Of a stretch of DNA of 64,000 nt, positions 14,253-23,046 are shown one piece after another. Origin of the DNA: Rufibacter psychrotolerans. GTDB taxonomy: Bacteria; Bacteroidota; Bacteroidia; Cytophagales; Hymenobacteraceae. The DNA is taken from the NCBI RefSeq assembly GCF_016924645.1, contig NZ_JAFFJV010000022.1:58204-122203 (forward strand), given 5' to 3'. Every line of letters begins with the position of its first letter. Position 1 is the first letter of the stretch. A model generated the notes under the pieces. The model saw only the letters and a program-made list of their open reading frames with translations. It was not told where the DNA came from and did no database searches. The position numbers were made by a program, and so were the translations under genes.

Positions 14253-16358
14253 TTAAAAGAATCTAACGCGGTTGTCTTCAATGTTGGCGTTCTTGCGCAC
14301 GGCCTCGTAGAGAGCGCCTTGTACACGTCCGGCACGCTGGCCTTGCAACTGCTGCTTCACTGAAGTAACATCAGCAATTGGAGTGGCAGGTGTCACGCTG
14401 GTCAGCTCTACTACCACTACGCCACCTTCACCCTCTACTGGGGCAGTACGCTGGCCTGGCTTCAGACCGAAGGCTCTACCAATGGCCACTGGCTCATAGC
14501 CTAAGCCCGGAGCGTTGGCTGCTCCCAAAGTCACATCGGCAGCCGGACGAACGATGGCGTCTGGACCGTATTTAGCAGCAATTTGCTCCAAGGTACCAGA
14601 GGCAGCACCTAACTTTTCTTTGATCTTCTTCGCTTTCAGTTCATTGCGTACGGCAGCGGTTAACTCTTCGCGTACGTCTTCAATTTTGGCGGTGCCTTTC
14701 TCCCGCTTGCCGGTTAATACAGCAACTACGTACTGGTCATCCATGGTGATCACCGGCGATACGCTGCCTACCTTGGTGTCTTCTGAGTACGCCCAGCGCA
14801 CCAATTCACGGGCGTTCTGCAAGTTGTTCACCGCCCGGTCTGAGGTGCTGATGTTTTTGGCTTCGGCAATGGCTAGGCCTTTCTCCTTGCCCACGGCGGC
14901 TTTGAAGTCTTCCAGGTCTGAGCTGTTGGCGGCAATTTCACCGGCTCTGCTGAAGGCAAACTCGCGGGAATTGTCGCTTGGGGTCATGGCACGGGTTACC
15001 TGCGCAATCTGGTAGGTTCTGGTAGTCTTAGGCTCGGTAATCTTTACAATGTGGTAACCATAGTCTGTCTCTACCAGGTTTGGCAACAGGCCTGGGCCAC
15101 TAGCCCCAAATACCGCTTTCTCAAACGAAGGAACCATGCGGCCCTCGGTGAACCAGCCCAGGTCACCGCCCACAGAGGCAGTACCGTCGGTGCCGTGCTG
15201 CTGCGCCAGCTGCGCGAAGTTAGCGCCTGCCTTGATTTGGTTTAAGATGCCTTGGGCTTTGGCTTTAGCGGCAGCTTTGGCTTCTGGGGTGTCGCTCTCA
15301 GGCTTGATCAGGATGTGGCTAGCCCGTACAGAGGCTTTGCCGCCGTCTTTCACGTCCATTATCTTGTACAGGCTGAAAGAACCATTCTGGTTGAACGGAC
15401 CGTACATCTTGCCTTTCTCCAGGGTCTGGTTCTTCAGTTCCTCGGGCAGTTCGTTCGCGGCTACATAGGCGCCGTTGAACGGGGTTTCAGACTCTGCTCG
15501 CACAAACAGGGAGTCGTTGTCAGTAGCCGCGAAACGGGCCGCCAGTTCAGCCGTCTCCTGGCTGTACTCTGCGCTGTCTTCTTTAGAGGCGGTCACCGGT
15601 ACGGTCACGTACGCAATGGAGCGGCCTTCCTCTACTTCGTATTTCTTTTTGTTCTTGTTCAGGTATTCGCTCAGCTGATCATCGGTTATCTTGATGGTAG
15701 AATCAGCAATGCTGAAGTACGGCACAAACAGGTATTTCAGGTTGGCACGGCTGTTTTGCTCGGCATTGAACCGCTTGGCCTCCTCGGTGGTCACGTAGTT
15801 AGAAAGCGTGAACAGGTTGTAGTACTTGTTGCGCAGACGGTCGGTGGCCAGGTCCTGCTCATATTTACGCCAGGCAGCCTGTTGCTCTGGCGGCATGCTG
15901 CCCAGGTTGCGCAGGGTTTGCTTTACCTGCTCCACGTTGAACTGGCCGGTTTGCGGGTCGGTGAACATCTGCTTCAGGGCGGGGTGCACGTTACGGCCCT
16001 GTACCATGTCTACCTGCTCTTCCTCAGAAATGCCCACACCTACTTTTTCAAATTCTTCCTCAAAAGCGTATCTGAACACTAACTGATTCCAGGTCTGCTC
16101 ACGCAAAGAAGCCATCTCAGCCTCAGAAGGCTGGCGGCCGTACTGGCTGGCGTAGTTGTTTCTGGCCTCTTCAAACATGGCCTCAAACTCCTGCACAGAC
16201 ACTTCATGCCCTGCAACTTCCCCTACCACCATCTTGTCTCCGAACAGCCGGGAATTAGGCCCCAGCAGGTCTCCCAACACAATGAAAATGAGCAAGCCAA
16301 TGGCTATGGCGCCAATGGCGAAGCCTGACTTCTCCCGAATCTTGTTAATTAATGCCAT
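14253..16358 (-). CDS. PpiD/SurA-like peptidylprolyl isomerase, membrane anchored
   Basis: The 701-residue protein has the PpiD plan: a short cytoplasmic N-terminus (MALINKIREKSG), one transmembrane helix (about 13-32, FAIGAIAIGLLIFIVLGDLL), a SurA_N-type chaperone region, a parvulin rotamase domain (about 342-444, starting at VRASHILIKP and containing GGDLGWFTEGRM and DYGYHIVKI) and a long C-terminal region with a second degenerate rotamase-like part. PpiD is a periplasmic folding helper at the Sec exit that assists outer-membrane protein assembly. The neighbours agree: it follows the CNNM/CBS protein and the lptC group on the same strand. The ATG at 16358 is the natural start. Confidence 0.93.
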   Translation of the reverse strand: MALINKIREKSGFAIGAIAIGLLIFIVLGDLLGPNSRLFGDKMVVGEVAGHEVSVQEFEAMFEEARNNYASQYGRQPSEAEMASLREQTWNQLVFRYAFEEEFEKVGVGISEEEQVDMVQGRNVHPALKQMFTDPQTGQFNVEQVKQTLRNLGSMPPEQQAAWRKYEQDLATDRLRNKYYNLFTLSNYVTTEEAKRFNAEQNSRANLKYLFVPYFSIADSTIKITDDQLSEYLNKNKKKYEVEEGRSIAYVTVPVTASKEDSAEYSQETAELAARFAATDNDSLFVRAESETPFNGAYVAANELPEELKNQTLEKGKMYGPFNQNGSFSLYKIMDVKDGGKASVRASHILIKPESDTPEAKAAAKAKAQGILNQIKAGANFAQLAQQHGTDGTASVGGDLGWFTEGRMVPSFEKAVFGASGPGLLPNLVETDYGYHIVKITEPKTTRTYQIAQVTRAMTPSDNSREFAFSRAGEIAANSSDLEDFKAAVGKEKGLAIAEAKNISTSDRAVNNLQNARELVRWAYSEDTKVGSVSPVITMDDQYVVAVLTGKREKGTAKIEDVREELTAAVRNELKAKKIKEKLGAASGTLEQIAAKYGPDAIVRPAADVTLGAANAPGLGYEPVAIGRAFGLKPGQRTAPVEGEGGVVVVELTSVTPATPIADVTSVKQQLQGQRAGRVQGALYEAVRKNANIEDNRVRFF

Positions 16359-16441
16359 CTAAGTTTTTGACGTATTTTAAGCGTTATGCAAAATAATTGC
16401 AATAAGTGATAAAATCAAAATATAAGTGTCTATCGTGCAGG

Positions 16442-17707
16442 TTATTCTTCTGTTTGGGGCAACCTTACGGAAAGATGTACCGTATTTATGCGGTGCTCGT
16501 CCATGGAAAGGATGCGGATTTCAAAGGGCGGCACCACCACCACATCGCCTGCCGTGGGTATTTCCTCCAGTACAGACAAGATAAAGCCGCCTAAAGTTTC
16601 ATAGTCTCCCTCGGGCAGGTGCAGGTTGTACTTCTCGTTGAGGTAGTCTATTTCCTGGCGGGCGCTGAACAGGTAAGAACCCGGCTCGGGCAGGGCTTGC
16701 TCCAGCAGGTCTTCCTCATCGTACTCATCGTTGATATCGCCCAGAATCTCTTCCATAATGTCTTCCAGGGTCACCAGGCCCGAGGTACCGCCAAACTCAT
16801 CCAGGACCAGCACAATGCTGCGGTGTTCTGTAATGAATTTCACAAAGAGCTCACGGGCCAGCATGTTACCGGGCACGGCCTCCATGGGCGTGAGAATCTC
16901 TTCAATGGTGGAAGGATTGGTGAAGAGCGAGAATTGGTGGCAATACCCCAGAATGTGGTCCAGCGAATCCTGGTAGATGAGGATCTTGGAGTGGCCGGTT
17001 TCAATGAAGGCCTGCCGAAGCACCTCCACCCCTTCGTCCAGCTCAATGGCGTCAATCTCGGTGCGGGGTACCATGCACTCGCGCACCTTCACGGTCTTGA
17101 ACTCCAGGGCATTGTGGAAGATTTTGCTGTCTACCTCGCTGGTGGGCGTAAACACCGCTTCTTCAGGGGCATGCAGTCTCACCGAGAACGGCTGAAACGC
17201 CAGGGCATTGGCCGTGACCTCGGTCTCGTTTTCAGCGTCTTTTTCAGGAAACAGGCCCAAAACGGCCCCCATCAGGAATGTGAGGGGATAGAGCAGCACC
17301 AGGAAAAAAGCGATGGGCGCCGCCAAGGCATTGAATAACCTTACCGGACTGGTCAGATTGCCCATGACGCCCAGCACGCCGTACAGGAGCCACAGCAGCA
17401 GCAAGGTTCCTACCCCGGCCAGCCCATAGGCGATTTCCCGGCCAGCATGGGGCTGTACATAGTAAGACAAAACGCCAAACACGCCAACCCCCAGCAGGAG
17501 CAGGCCCACTGCCGTGCCCACCTGTAGGGTAAGCAGCGTTTGCCGCTCGCGGCGCAGCAGAAAGCTGGTTAGGGAGTGTTGGGTTTCATCGGCCTGGAGC
17601 CGGATGAAGGACCTGCCAAGGTGGCGAAGGGCAATCTCTGCCACGCCAAAGAACGCGAGCAACAGCAGCCCTGCCGCAGCAGCTATGTACAAGGAGACAA
17701 GGTCCAT
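16442..17707 (-). CDS. CNNM/CBS-domain membrane protein (hemolysin C / GldE-like family)
   Basis: The 421-residue protein carries an N-terminal DUF21 (CNNM) domain with four predicted membrane segments (residues 1-150), a Bateman module of two CBS domains (about 206-335, beginning VRECMVPRTEIDAI, the second near AVPGNMLARELF, with DEFGGTSGLVTLEDIMEEI) and a C-terminal CorC/HlyC transporter-associated domain (about 345-418). The family includes CorC-like cation transport proteins and Flavobacterium GldE. I cannot tell from sequence whether it is GldE, so no symbol is given. It starts 15 bases after the 52-residue ORF stop on the same strand. The loop between the membrane domain and the CBS pair contains a copy of the intergenic palindrome (17227-17264). 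Confidence 0.9.
   Translation of the reverse strand: MDLVSLYIAAAAGLLLLAFFGVAEIALRHLGRSFIRLQADETQHSLTSFLLRRERQTLLTLQVGTAVGLLLLGVGVFGVLSYYVQPHAGREIAYGLAGVGTLLLLWLLYGVLGVMGNLTSPVRLFNALAAPIAFFLVLLYPLTFLMGAVLGLFPEKDAENETEVTANALAFQPFSVRLHAPEEAVFTPTSEVDSKIFHNALEFKTVKVRECMVPRTEIDAIELDEGVEVLRQAFIETGHSKILIYQDSLDHILGYCHQFSLFTNPSTIEEILTPMEAVPGNMLARELFVKFITEHRSIVLVLDEFGGTSGLVTLEDIMEEILGDINDEYDEEDLLEQALPEPGSYLFSARQEIDYLNEKYNLHLPEGDYETLGGFILSVLEEIPTAGDVVVVPPFEIRILSMDEHRINTVHLSVRLPQTEE
17227..17264. repeat. Copy of the intergenic nested palindrome inside the CNNM/CBS gene
   Basis: CGTTTT (17227-17232) and AAAACG (17259-17264) enclose TCTTTTTCAGGAAACAGGCC, matching the inner and outer pattern of the intergenic family. 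In the gene's frame it encodes the junction LFPEKDAENE, between the last membrane helix and the CBS pair. Confidence 0.5.
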
Positions 17708-17722
17708 GGAATAAAAGATAGG

Positions 17723-17881
17723 TCAAGGCTTTGCCTTGTTCATACGGAAAAGCATGAGAAAGATAACAGATAGCATGAAGATCCAATAACTTTCTGCCAC
17801 GCCCGCTACAATGGACTGGTGCACCCCAATGACCAGGAAGGCCACGGCCAGGGCCATGTAGATGGTTTGCTTTAGATTCAT
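17723..17881 (-). CDS. 52-residue membrane protein, translationally coupled to lptC
   Basis: A 52-codon frame lies between lptC and the CNNM/CBS gene on the minus strand. Its ATG (17881-17879) overlaps the lptC stop codon as ATGA, the usual sign of translational coupling. It ends with TGA at 17723. The product has two hydrophobic segments (TIYMALAVAFLVIGVHQSIV and SYWIFMLSVIFLMLFRM) joined by AGVAE, and ends in NKAKP, so a two-helix inner-membrane hairpin is likely. I recall similar small proteins at this place in related genomes but no function. Genome annotation pipelines may miss it because of its size. Confidence 0.75.
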   Translation of the reverse strand: MNLKQTIYMALAVAFLVIGVHQSIVAGVAESYWIFMLSVIFLMLFRMNKAKP

Positions 17882-18444
17882 TGTTTTAACACAAAAGAGC
17901 CGGAAAACTGTTTGAGGGTGTAGTCAGAGAAGTCCTGCTTGGCCGTGAGCCCCACGCCGGTCACCACCTCATCTACGCTAGTGATCCGCACGAATTTATC
18001 TGTGAAGATGGTTTGTTTTTGCCGCTCCCAGAAGAGCTCCTCAGTGTTGAGTTGCTCCTTCTTCACGATGTTCTTCACCACCACATCATTCCTGGCGAAG
18101 TACTGGTCTTTGGCTTTGTCATACTTGCCGAACTTGGCGGTGATGATGGTAGTGGGCTTATTTTCCTCATAGAAGGTGATGTACATGCCTTTGGGGTACA
18201 CCACGTCGCCGTTTTGCAACTGCTGCTCTACCGGGGCCGTCAGCTTCAGCTTCATCATAGCCGAGTCACTGTAGATGGTCACCTGGTTGTAGGTCTCTGA
18301 GGCGGGGCCCTTGTACTCTACCGGCTTAATGTTCTCATCGGCCTGCTGGCAGCCCCAGCCAAACACCCCCAAAAGGAAGGCCAGGCAAACCGGAAGTTTC
18401 GCCCATGAACGTCTTTTAAGCAGAACCTGCATTAAATTACTCAT
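17878..18444 (-). CDS. lptC: LptC, LPS export periplasmic protein (lipoprotein form)
   Basis: The 188-residue product shows the LptC family pattern: beta-jellyroll strands with VTIYSDSAMMKLKLTAP (about 51-67), YPKGMYITFYEENKP (about 83-97) and a C-terminal TGVGLTAKQDFSDYTL. Instead of the usual N-terminal transmembrane helix it has a lipobox-like signal, LGVFGWGC (Cys32), so in this lineage it is probably lipid-anchored. LptC hands lipopolysaccharide from the LptBFG complex to LptA. It follows the beta-barrel protein and coaX on the same strand, and its stop overlaps the next start. LptB is encoded 14 kb away. The ATG at 18444 is used; an ATG four codons later is possible. Confidence 0.9.
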   Translation of the reverse strand: MSNLMQVLLKRRSWAKLPVCLAFLLGVFGWGCQQADENIKPVEYKGPASETYNQVTIYSDSAMMKLKLTAPVEQQLQNGDVVYPKGMYITFYEENKPTTIITAKFGKYDKAKDQYFARNDVVVKNIVKKEQLNTEELFWERQKQTIFTDKFVRITSVDEVVTGVGLTAKQDFSDYTLKQFSGSFVLKQ

Positions 18445-18542
18445 TCCTTAAAACGCTTCAGATACCAGACCCAAAAACCGTTACAAGATTTCTGAGCCTG
18501 GTATCTGTCTAAGTGTGTATCCTAAGTTAGGGAAAGACGTGG

Positions 18543-19883
18543 TTAGTCAAACTTACGCTTAATGAACCACCGGTTGTTGAAGGTTACCCCCACGCTCACC
18601 CGGAAGTACTGCTCCTTCAGGCCCGTGTCTTGTCCTTTCAGTTGCCCAACCGTGAAGCTGGTGTTCAGCAAGGCCTGCGTGTAATCTGGCGGACGCACGC
18701 CTCTTCCCAGGGGAAAGGTGAAGCCCCAGCTAAGGCCCAGGTCCTGCAGGTCATGCCCGGCAACGGCGTTGCTCCCGGCCGCTACCGCGTTGATCTGCGT
18801 GTTGCCCAGGTAGGCGCCAAAGCGGTAGGCCACCCGTTTGAAGTAGGAGCTTACGGACCCGGCATCGGGCGTGAATTCTGTGCCTACCCCAACGCGGTAA
18901 CCATCGCCCAGTTCCTGGCGGCCCTGCTCTTTGCCCAGGCTGAAGCCTCTAAAGTCTGAACCTTTGATGATGGAATAATCGGCGGCCACCGACCAGTTGC
19001 GGTTATTGTCATAGCTCAACCCCATCTGGATCATCTGCGGAAGCGTGGTATGCCCCTCCAGGCTGTCAGACAGCAGGCTGGAAATAAGCGATTCATCCAG
19101 GTAGCGGCGTTCCTGGGCCACTTGCCGGTCAGCGTCAATAGTTGCTTTGGCGGTGTAGCTGGCGCCCACGCCAAGGTTTGCCTTTTCACCCAGCTTTTTG
19201 CGGTAGTGCAGCCCTCCCTTGAACATAAGCCCAGAGTACCTGGACGTAGAGTGGATCAAGGTCTTCTGCAAGGCGCTGGTCTCATCCTGGGTGTCTACCA
19301 GAATGGTGGAGCCCTGGCGGTCAATGGTGCCAAAGAGATAAGAACCAGAGACGCCCGCGGTTAAGCCGTTGGCAATGCGCAGGCCGTGCCCAAAGAAAAC
19401 TTCATTAAGACCGCCGGTTCCGGTGTACTGGGTATGCGCGGTCACTGTGTTCTCGGCCCCGGCCACGGAAGTAGACACCACGGTGTTGTAGTTGACGCGG
19501 CTGTACGGCTTTAACCCGATGGCCGTAGTCCAGCGGCGGGAGAGCGGAATTGACAGCGACAGATAGCCCAGGTTAGCGGTACCGTCTACCTGCGAGGTGT
19601 TTCTGTCAGACAACCGTTTCAGCTCTGTGGCCACGGCGGCCTCAAAGGTAACCAGGTTGTTATAGTAAAGCAGCGCCGGGTTTTGGTCGTTGATGAGTGC
19701 ACCGTTAGGGCTAGCCACTCCTGCCTGTCCCATACCGGCGTTCCGGATAGAACCGGTGCCGTGCACAATATCACCTACGCCAAAGCGGGAATAAGGAGAG
19801 TTGGAGAGCTGTTGCGCCTGTACCTGCTGCGACCCAATGGCTAAACCAGAGATCAATAACAGGGCGCGGAAAGGTTTATACAT
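18543..19883 (-). CDS. Outer-membrane beta-barrel protein (FadL-like size), unknown substrate
   Basis: The 446-residue protein has a signal peptide (MYKPFRALLLISGLAIGSQQ..QAQ) and then QLSNSPYSRFGVGD, a start often seen in Bacteroidota outer-membrane proteins of the FadL/TodX-like superfamily, followed by alternating beta strands and a C-terminus ending in aromatic and charged residues (VGVTFNNRWFIKRKFD). The ATG at 19883 is chosen; the frame extends three codons further to a TTG. It overlaps the end of coaX by 8 bases. Its place between coaX and lptC suggests a role in the envelope, but its ligand is not evident. Confidence 0.85.
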   Translation of the reverse strand: MYKPFRALLLISGLAIGSQQVQAQQLSNSPYSRFGVGDIVHGTGSIRNAGMGQAGVASPNGALINDQNPALLYYNNLVTFEAAVATELKRLSDRNTSQVDGTANLGYLSLSIPLSRRWTTAIGLKPYSRVNYNTVVSTSVAGAENTVTAHTQYTGTGGLNEVFFGHGLRIANGLTAGVSGSYLFGTIDRQGSTILVDTQDETSALQKTLIHSTSRYSGLMFKGGLHYRKKLGEKANLGVGASYTAKATIDADRQVAQERRYLDESLISSLLSDSLEGHTTLPQMIQMGLSYDNNRNWSVAADYSIIKGSDFRGFSLGKEQGRQELGDGYRVGVGTEFTPDAGSVSSYFKRVAYRFGAYLGNTQINAVAAGSNAVAGHDLQDLGLSWGFTFPLGRGVRPPDYTQALLNTSFTVGQLKGQDTGLKEQYFRVSVGVTFNNRWFIKRKFD

Positions 19884-20592
19884 TATACTCAAGTATTCGG
19901 TTTAACCCGATTAAAACCAATTCGGGAATGACAAAGATGCGTGCTTTTACTGTACTTTCAAAAAACGGGGCGTCGCCGCCGCACATTATGACCTTTAGCG
20001 GTTTGTATTGACGCTCATAATGTTGAATCATGCCCTCTGCCTCTGCCACGGCCCCGTAGAGAATTCCGCCCTGAATAGCCTCAGCCGTGGTTTTACCCGG
20101 CCGGGGCGGTAACGCATATCCCTCCAGCAGGGGCAGCTTACCGGTAAACGTATGCACCGCCTGGTACCGCATGGTCACGCCGGGCGAAATGCTTCCGCCC
20201 TGAAACGTGCCGTCGGCCTCCAGCAGATCATAGGTGATACACGTACCGGCATCTATGATAAGGCAGTTCCGGTTCTGGAACAGGTACTGCGCTCCTGCGG
20301 CGGCGGCCAACCGGTCTACCCCCAAGGTATGGGGTGTGCCGTAGTTGTTCTGCACCGGCGTGGGTGTCTGGGCGTTGAACAGCACGTGCTTTCCCGTAAC
20401 CGGAATGTGCTGCACCAGCTCCGCAGGCTCCAGGCTTACCGAAGACATGATGGCATTTTGCAGGGGCACTCCCGCCAGTTTTTCCCCTAGTTCGGGGAAG
20501 TCTGTACAGGTGTATTGTTGCACCAAAAGCCGGTCTCTGAAGAGACCGGCTTTGATACGGGTATTGCCCCTGTCTATCGCCAGATTCAGCAT
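19876..20592 (-). CDS. coaX: CoaX, type III pantothenate kinase
   Basis: The 238-residue enzyme phosphorylates pantothenate, the first step of coenzyme A synthesis. Family motifs are present: the phosphate-binding DRGNTRIK (7-14, normally D.GNT), GVDR (91-94), DAGTC (114-118) and GGSISPG (132-138). Type III kinases are insensitive to CoA feedback and often need a monovalent cation. It begins 15 bases after the stop of the pseudouridine synthase gene on the minus strand and overlaps the next gene, so it is inside the envelope operon. Length is slightly shorter than the usual 250-260 residues, but all motifs are intact. Confidence 0.95.
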   Translation of the reverse strand: MLNLAIDRGNTRIKAGLFRDRLLVQQYTCTDFPELGEKLAGVPLQNAIMSSVSLEPAELVQHIPVTGKHVLFNAQTPTPVQNNYGTPHTLGVDRLAAAAGAQYLFQNRNCLIIDAGTCITYDLLEADGTFQGGSISPGVTMRYQAVHTFTGKLPLLEGYALPPRPGKTTAEAIQGGILYGAVAEAEGMIQHYERQYKPLKVIMCGGDAPFFESTVKARIFVIPELVLIGLNRILEYNV

Positions 20593-20607
20593 CTTAGGAA
20601 CGACAGA

Positions 20608-22416
20608 TTACATAAAGTATTTCAAGCGCACTACTTCTTTTTCTGACAGGTAGCGCCAGTTGCCTCTGGGCAGGTCTTTTTTGGTCAAACCCGCATACTG
20701 AACGCGATCAAGGGTCACTACTTCGTAGCCCAGGTGTTCGAAAATCCGGCGCACAATGCGGTTACGGCCAATGTGGATCTCAATTCCCAGGAACTTGTTG
20801 CTTTCGCCCAGCAGCGCCAGGTCATCTACTTCGGCTTTGCCGTCTTCCAGTTCCAAGCCCGCCTGAATTTGCTTCACGTGCTCTTGCGTGATTGGCTTAT
20901 CCAACTCTACCTGGTAGATCTTAGATACTTTGTTAGAAGGGTGCGTCAGTTTCTGCGCCAGTTCCCCGTCGTTGGTGAAAAGCAGCAGACCGGTGGTGTT
21001 TCTGTCCAGACGGCCTACTGGAAACAAACGCTCTTTAGAGGCGTTCTTCACCAGTTCCATCACGGTTTTGCGGCCTTCCGGGTCTTCGGTGGTCGTGAGG
21101 AAATCTTTGGGTTTGTTCAACAGCACGTATACTGTTTTCTCGCGGTTCAGGACTTTGCGGCCATATTGCACGGTGTCGTTAGGGCCCACTTTATAGCCCA
21201 TTTCAGTGACTACCTGCCCGTTCACTTTGATTTCACCGGCGGCAATGAGTTCATCGGCCTCGCGGCGGGAGCAGATGCCGGCGTTGGCGATGTAGCGGTT
21301 CAGGCGCAGGTCTTCGGTACCGTACTCTGGGTTCTTGCGTTTCTTGCGCTCTTCGTAGCGTTTCAGGTTGTACGCAGGTGCTTCCTGCGTTTCCTCATCG
21401 GTGCGGCCAAAGCGTCCCTCTCTGGTGCCTCTGTCTGCGCGGTCATTACGCTCCGGACGGCTGTTGCGGTCAAACTTGCCGTCACGTCTCTGGAAAGAAG
21501 AACGCTCGTCGCGGCCCCGGTTTTCACGTGGAGCACGGTCAAAGCTTCTTTCGCCTTCTCTGCGCGCTGGGCGCTCAAAGTTGTTTTCGCCCTCATTTCT
21601 GGAAAACTGGCCGTTTTCACGCGGAGCGCGGTTCTCGCGGTCGTTGGCCCGATTGAAGCCTCTGTCCTCACGGCGGTCACCGTTCCGGCTGAAGCCCCGG
21701 TCTTCACGGTCTGCGCCTCTTTCCCGTCTGTCATCGTTGCGGTTGAAACCACCCTGCTCATTGCGGTCTGAAGAGAAACCCGGCTTGCGGAAGCCTCCCT
21801 CCCGGCGATCTCCGCCGCGAGCACCTCTGTCTTCTCTGTTTGCGCCAAAGGCCGGACGGTCACCTCCTCTGGAAGCACCACGGTCATCACGGTTCCCAAA
21901 GGAACGGCGTTCGCCTCTCTCTCCGCCGCGAGCAGCACCGCTTCCGCTTTCCCAGTTATCCTGAGAGAAGCCTCCGTTGCGGTTGCCACGACCTTCTGAG
22001 CGGTTGAAGCCACCTTCGCGGCTAGAGCGACGGTCAGAACGGTCGTTCTCCCCATGGGGGCGGAAGTCAGGGCGGTCATTGTTGCCGCGGTCTGGACGGT
22101 CAAAGCCCCGGGCCGGACGGAAATCGCCGCCTCTGCGGTCGCTTTCTCTTCTGGGAGCCCGTTCACGGTTCTCGCGGTTGGTGTTTATATCGCCGTCACG
22201 GTCATCGCGTCGCGGTCTATCGGCGCGGTCGCGGTTTCCGTAAGGTCTGTCTGAATTGTCTGAATTTCTGTCTCTGTTGCGGAAGCCCCCTTCTCTGTCG
22301 CCGCCTTCTGGGCGGTCAAAGCGGGTGCCTCTGCCAAATACTTTCTTGCCCTGCGCCCATGAGTTACCACGGGGGCGGTTGTTGCCCTCTTGAGGCGTAT
22401 CTTCGTTTCTAGCCAT
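20608..22416 (-). CDS. RsuA/RluB-family pseudouridine synthase with a very long Arg/Gly/Asp-rich N-terminal tail
   Basis: The catalytic part is the last 240 residues: an S4 RNA-binding domain (about 370-430, LRLNRYIANAGICSRREAD) and the pseudouridine synthase domain with catalytic Asp471 in GRLDRNTTGLLLF. Enzymes of this group modify ribosomal RNA, and the closest type is RluB (23S) or RsuA (16S). The first 350 residues are a low-complexity, basic and acidic mix (repeated DR, RGG-like GGFNR, RREDRG units), predicted disordered and probably RNA binding. Such tails are known in Bacteroidota members. The repetitive DNA gives long shadow frames on the plus strand. It lies 54 bases downstream of scpB. 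Confidence 0.93.
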   Translation of the reverse strand: MARNEDTPQEGNNRPRGNSWAQGKKVFGRGTRFDRPEGGDREGGFRNRDRNSDNSDRPYGNRDRADRPRRDDRDGDINTNRENRERAPRRESDRRGGDFRPARGFDRPDRGNNDRPDFRPHGENDRSDRRSSREGGFNRSEGRGNRNGGFSQDNWESGSGAARGGERGERRSFGNRDDRGASRGGDRPAFGANREDRGARGGDRREGGFRKPGFSSDRNEQGGFNRNDDRRERGADREDRGFSRNGDRREDRGFNRANDRENRAPRENGQFSRNEGENNFERPARREGERSFDRAPRENRGRDERSSFQRRDGKFDRNSRPERNDRADRGTREGRFGRTDEETQEAPAYNLKRYEERKKRKNPEYGTEDLRLNRYIANAGICSRREADELIAAGEIKVNGQVVTEMGYKVGPNDTVQYGRKVLNREKTVYVLLNKPKDFLTTTEDPEGRKTVMELVKNASKERLFPVGRLDRNTTGLLLFTNDGELAQKLTHPSNKVSKIYQVELDKPITQEHVKQIQAGLELEDGKAEVDDLALLGESNKFLGIEIHIGRNRIVRRIFEHLGYEVVTLDRVQYAGLTKKDLPRGNWRYLSEKEVVRLKYFM

Positions 22417-22470
22417 GTTGTTGTGAAAAATTGCAGTATCGCTACTGTATAAAAAAGATGTGTTCTAAAA

Positions 22471-23034
22471 TTAGAGCGCGGCAGACTCGCCAATGGTGTT
22501 CTCTTCCGGGGCCAGGTCTCTGAGTTGCGGAAGGTCCTTGAGGTGGTTCAGGCCGAAGTAGTCCATGAATTTCTGGCTGGTGCCAAACAGTACCGGACGG
22601 CCAATGGTGTTGGCTTTGCCTTTGATCTCCAGCAAGCCTTTCTCCAGCAGACGCTGGATAGCGTAGTCACAGCTTACGCCTCTTATTTGCTCTACCTGCG
22701 AGCGGGTAATGGGTTGTTTGTACGCGATGATGGCCAAGGTCTCCAAGGCTGAGGCCGACAGCTTCTTCTTGGACTTGTGTTTCAATAAGATGCTCACCGA
22801 GTCCTGGTAAGCCGGTTTGGTCAGGAACTGGTACCCACCGCCAATGGCGTAAATCTGAAACGCGAAGGCATCGGTAGAGAATTGAGCATTAAGCTGCTCA
22901 ATTCCCTCCAATACATCACTTACGCTCACCTCGGTGACCAATGCCTCAGAAAGGCATTTCTGCAGGTCTTCAATAGACACCGGCGAGGTGGCGCAGAATA
23001 TCAGCGCCTGAAGATGATTCAGTAGCAGGTTCAA
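22471..23034 (-). CDS. scpB: ScpB, SMC-associated segregation and condensation protein B
   Basis: The 187-residue protein has the two winged-helix domains of ScpB: an N-terminal half with LQALIFCATSPVSIEDLQKC and the strongly conserved C-terminal half with LSASALETLAIIAYKQPITR and QIRGVSCDYAIQRLLEKGLL. ScpB dimers bridge ScpA and SMC in chromosome condensation; neither partner is in this window. The start must be TTG at 23034, because the frame is closed by a stop just upstream and there is no early ATG. The gene follows the DksA-like gene at 12 bases and is probably cotranscribed. A short unconserved tail ends the protein. Confidence 0.95.
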   Translation of the reverse strand: MNLLLNHLQALIFCATSPVSIEDLQKCLSEALVTEVSVSDVLEGIEQLNAQFSTDAFAFQIYAIGGGYQFLTKPAYQDSVSILLKHKSKKKLSASALETLAIIAYKQPITRSQVEQIRGVSCDYAIQRLLEKGLLEIKGKANTIGRPVLFGTSQKFMDYFGLNHLKDLPQLRDLAPEENTIGESAAL

Positions 23035-23046
23035 ATTGTATCTGGT

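Noticed and set aside
20734..21771. 345-codon and other long plus-strand frames
   Set aside because: They are antisense to the pseudouridine synthase and reflect its repetitive Arg/Gly-rich tail codons.
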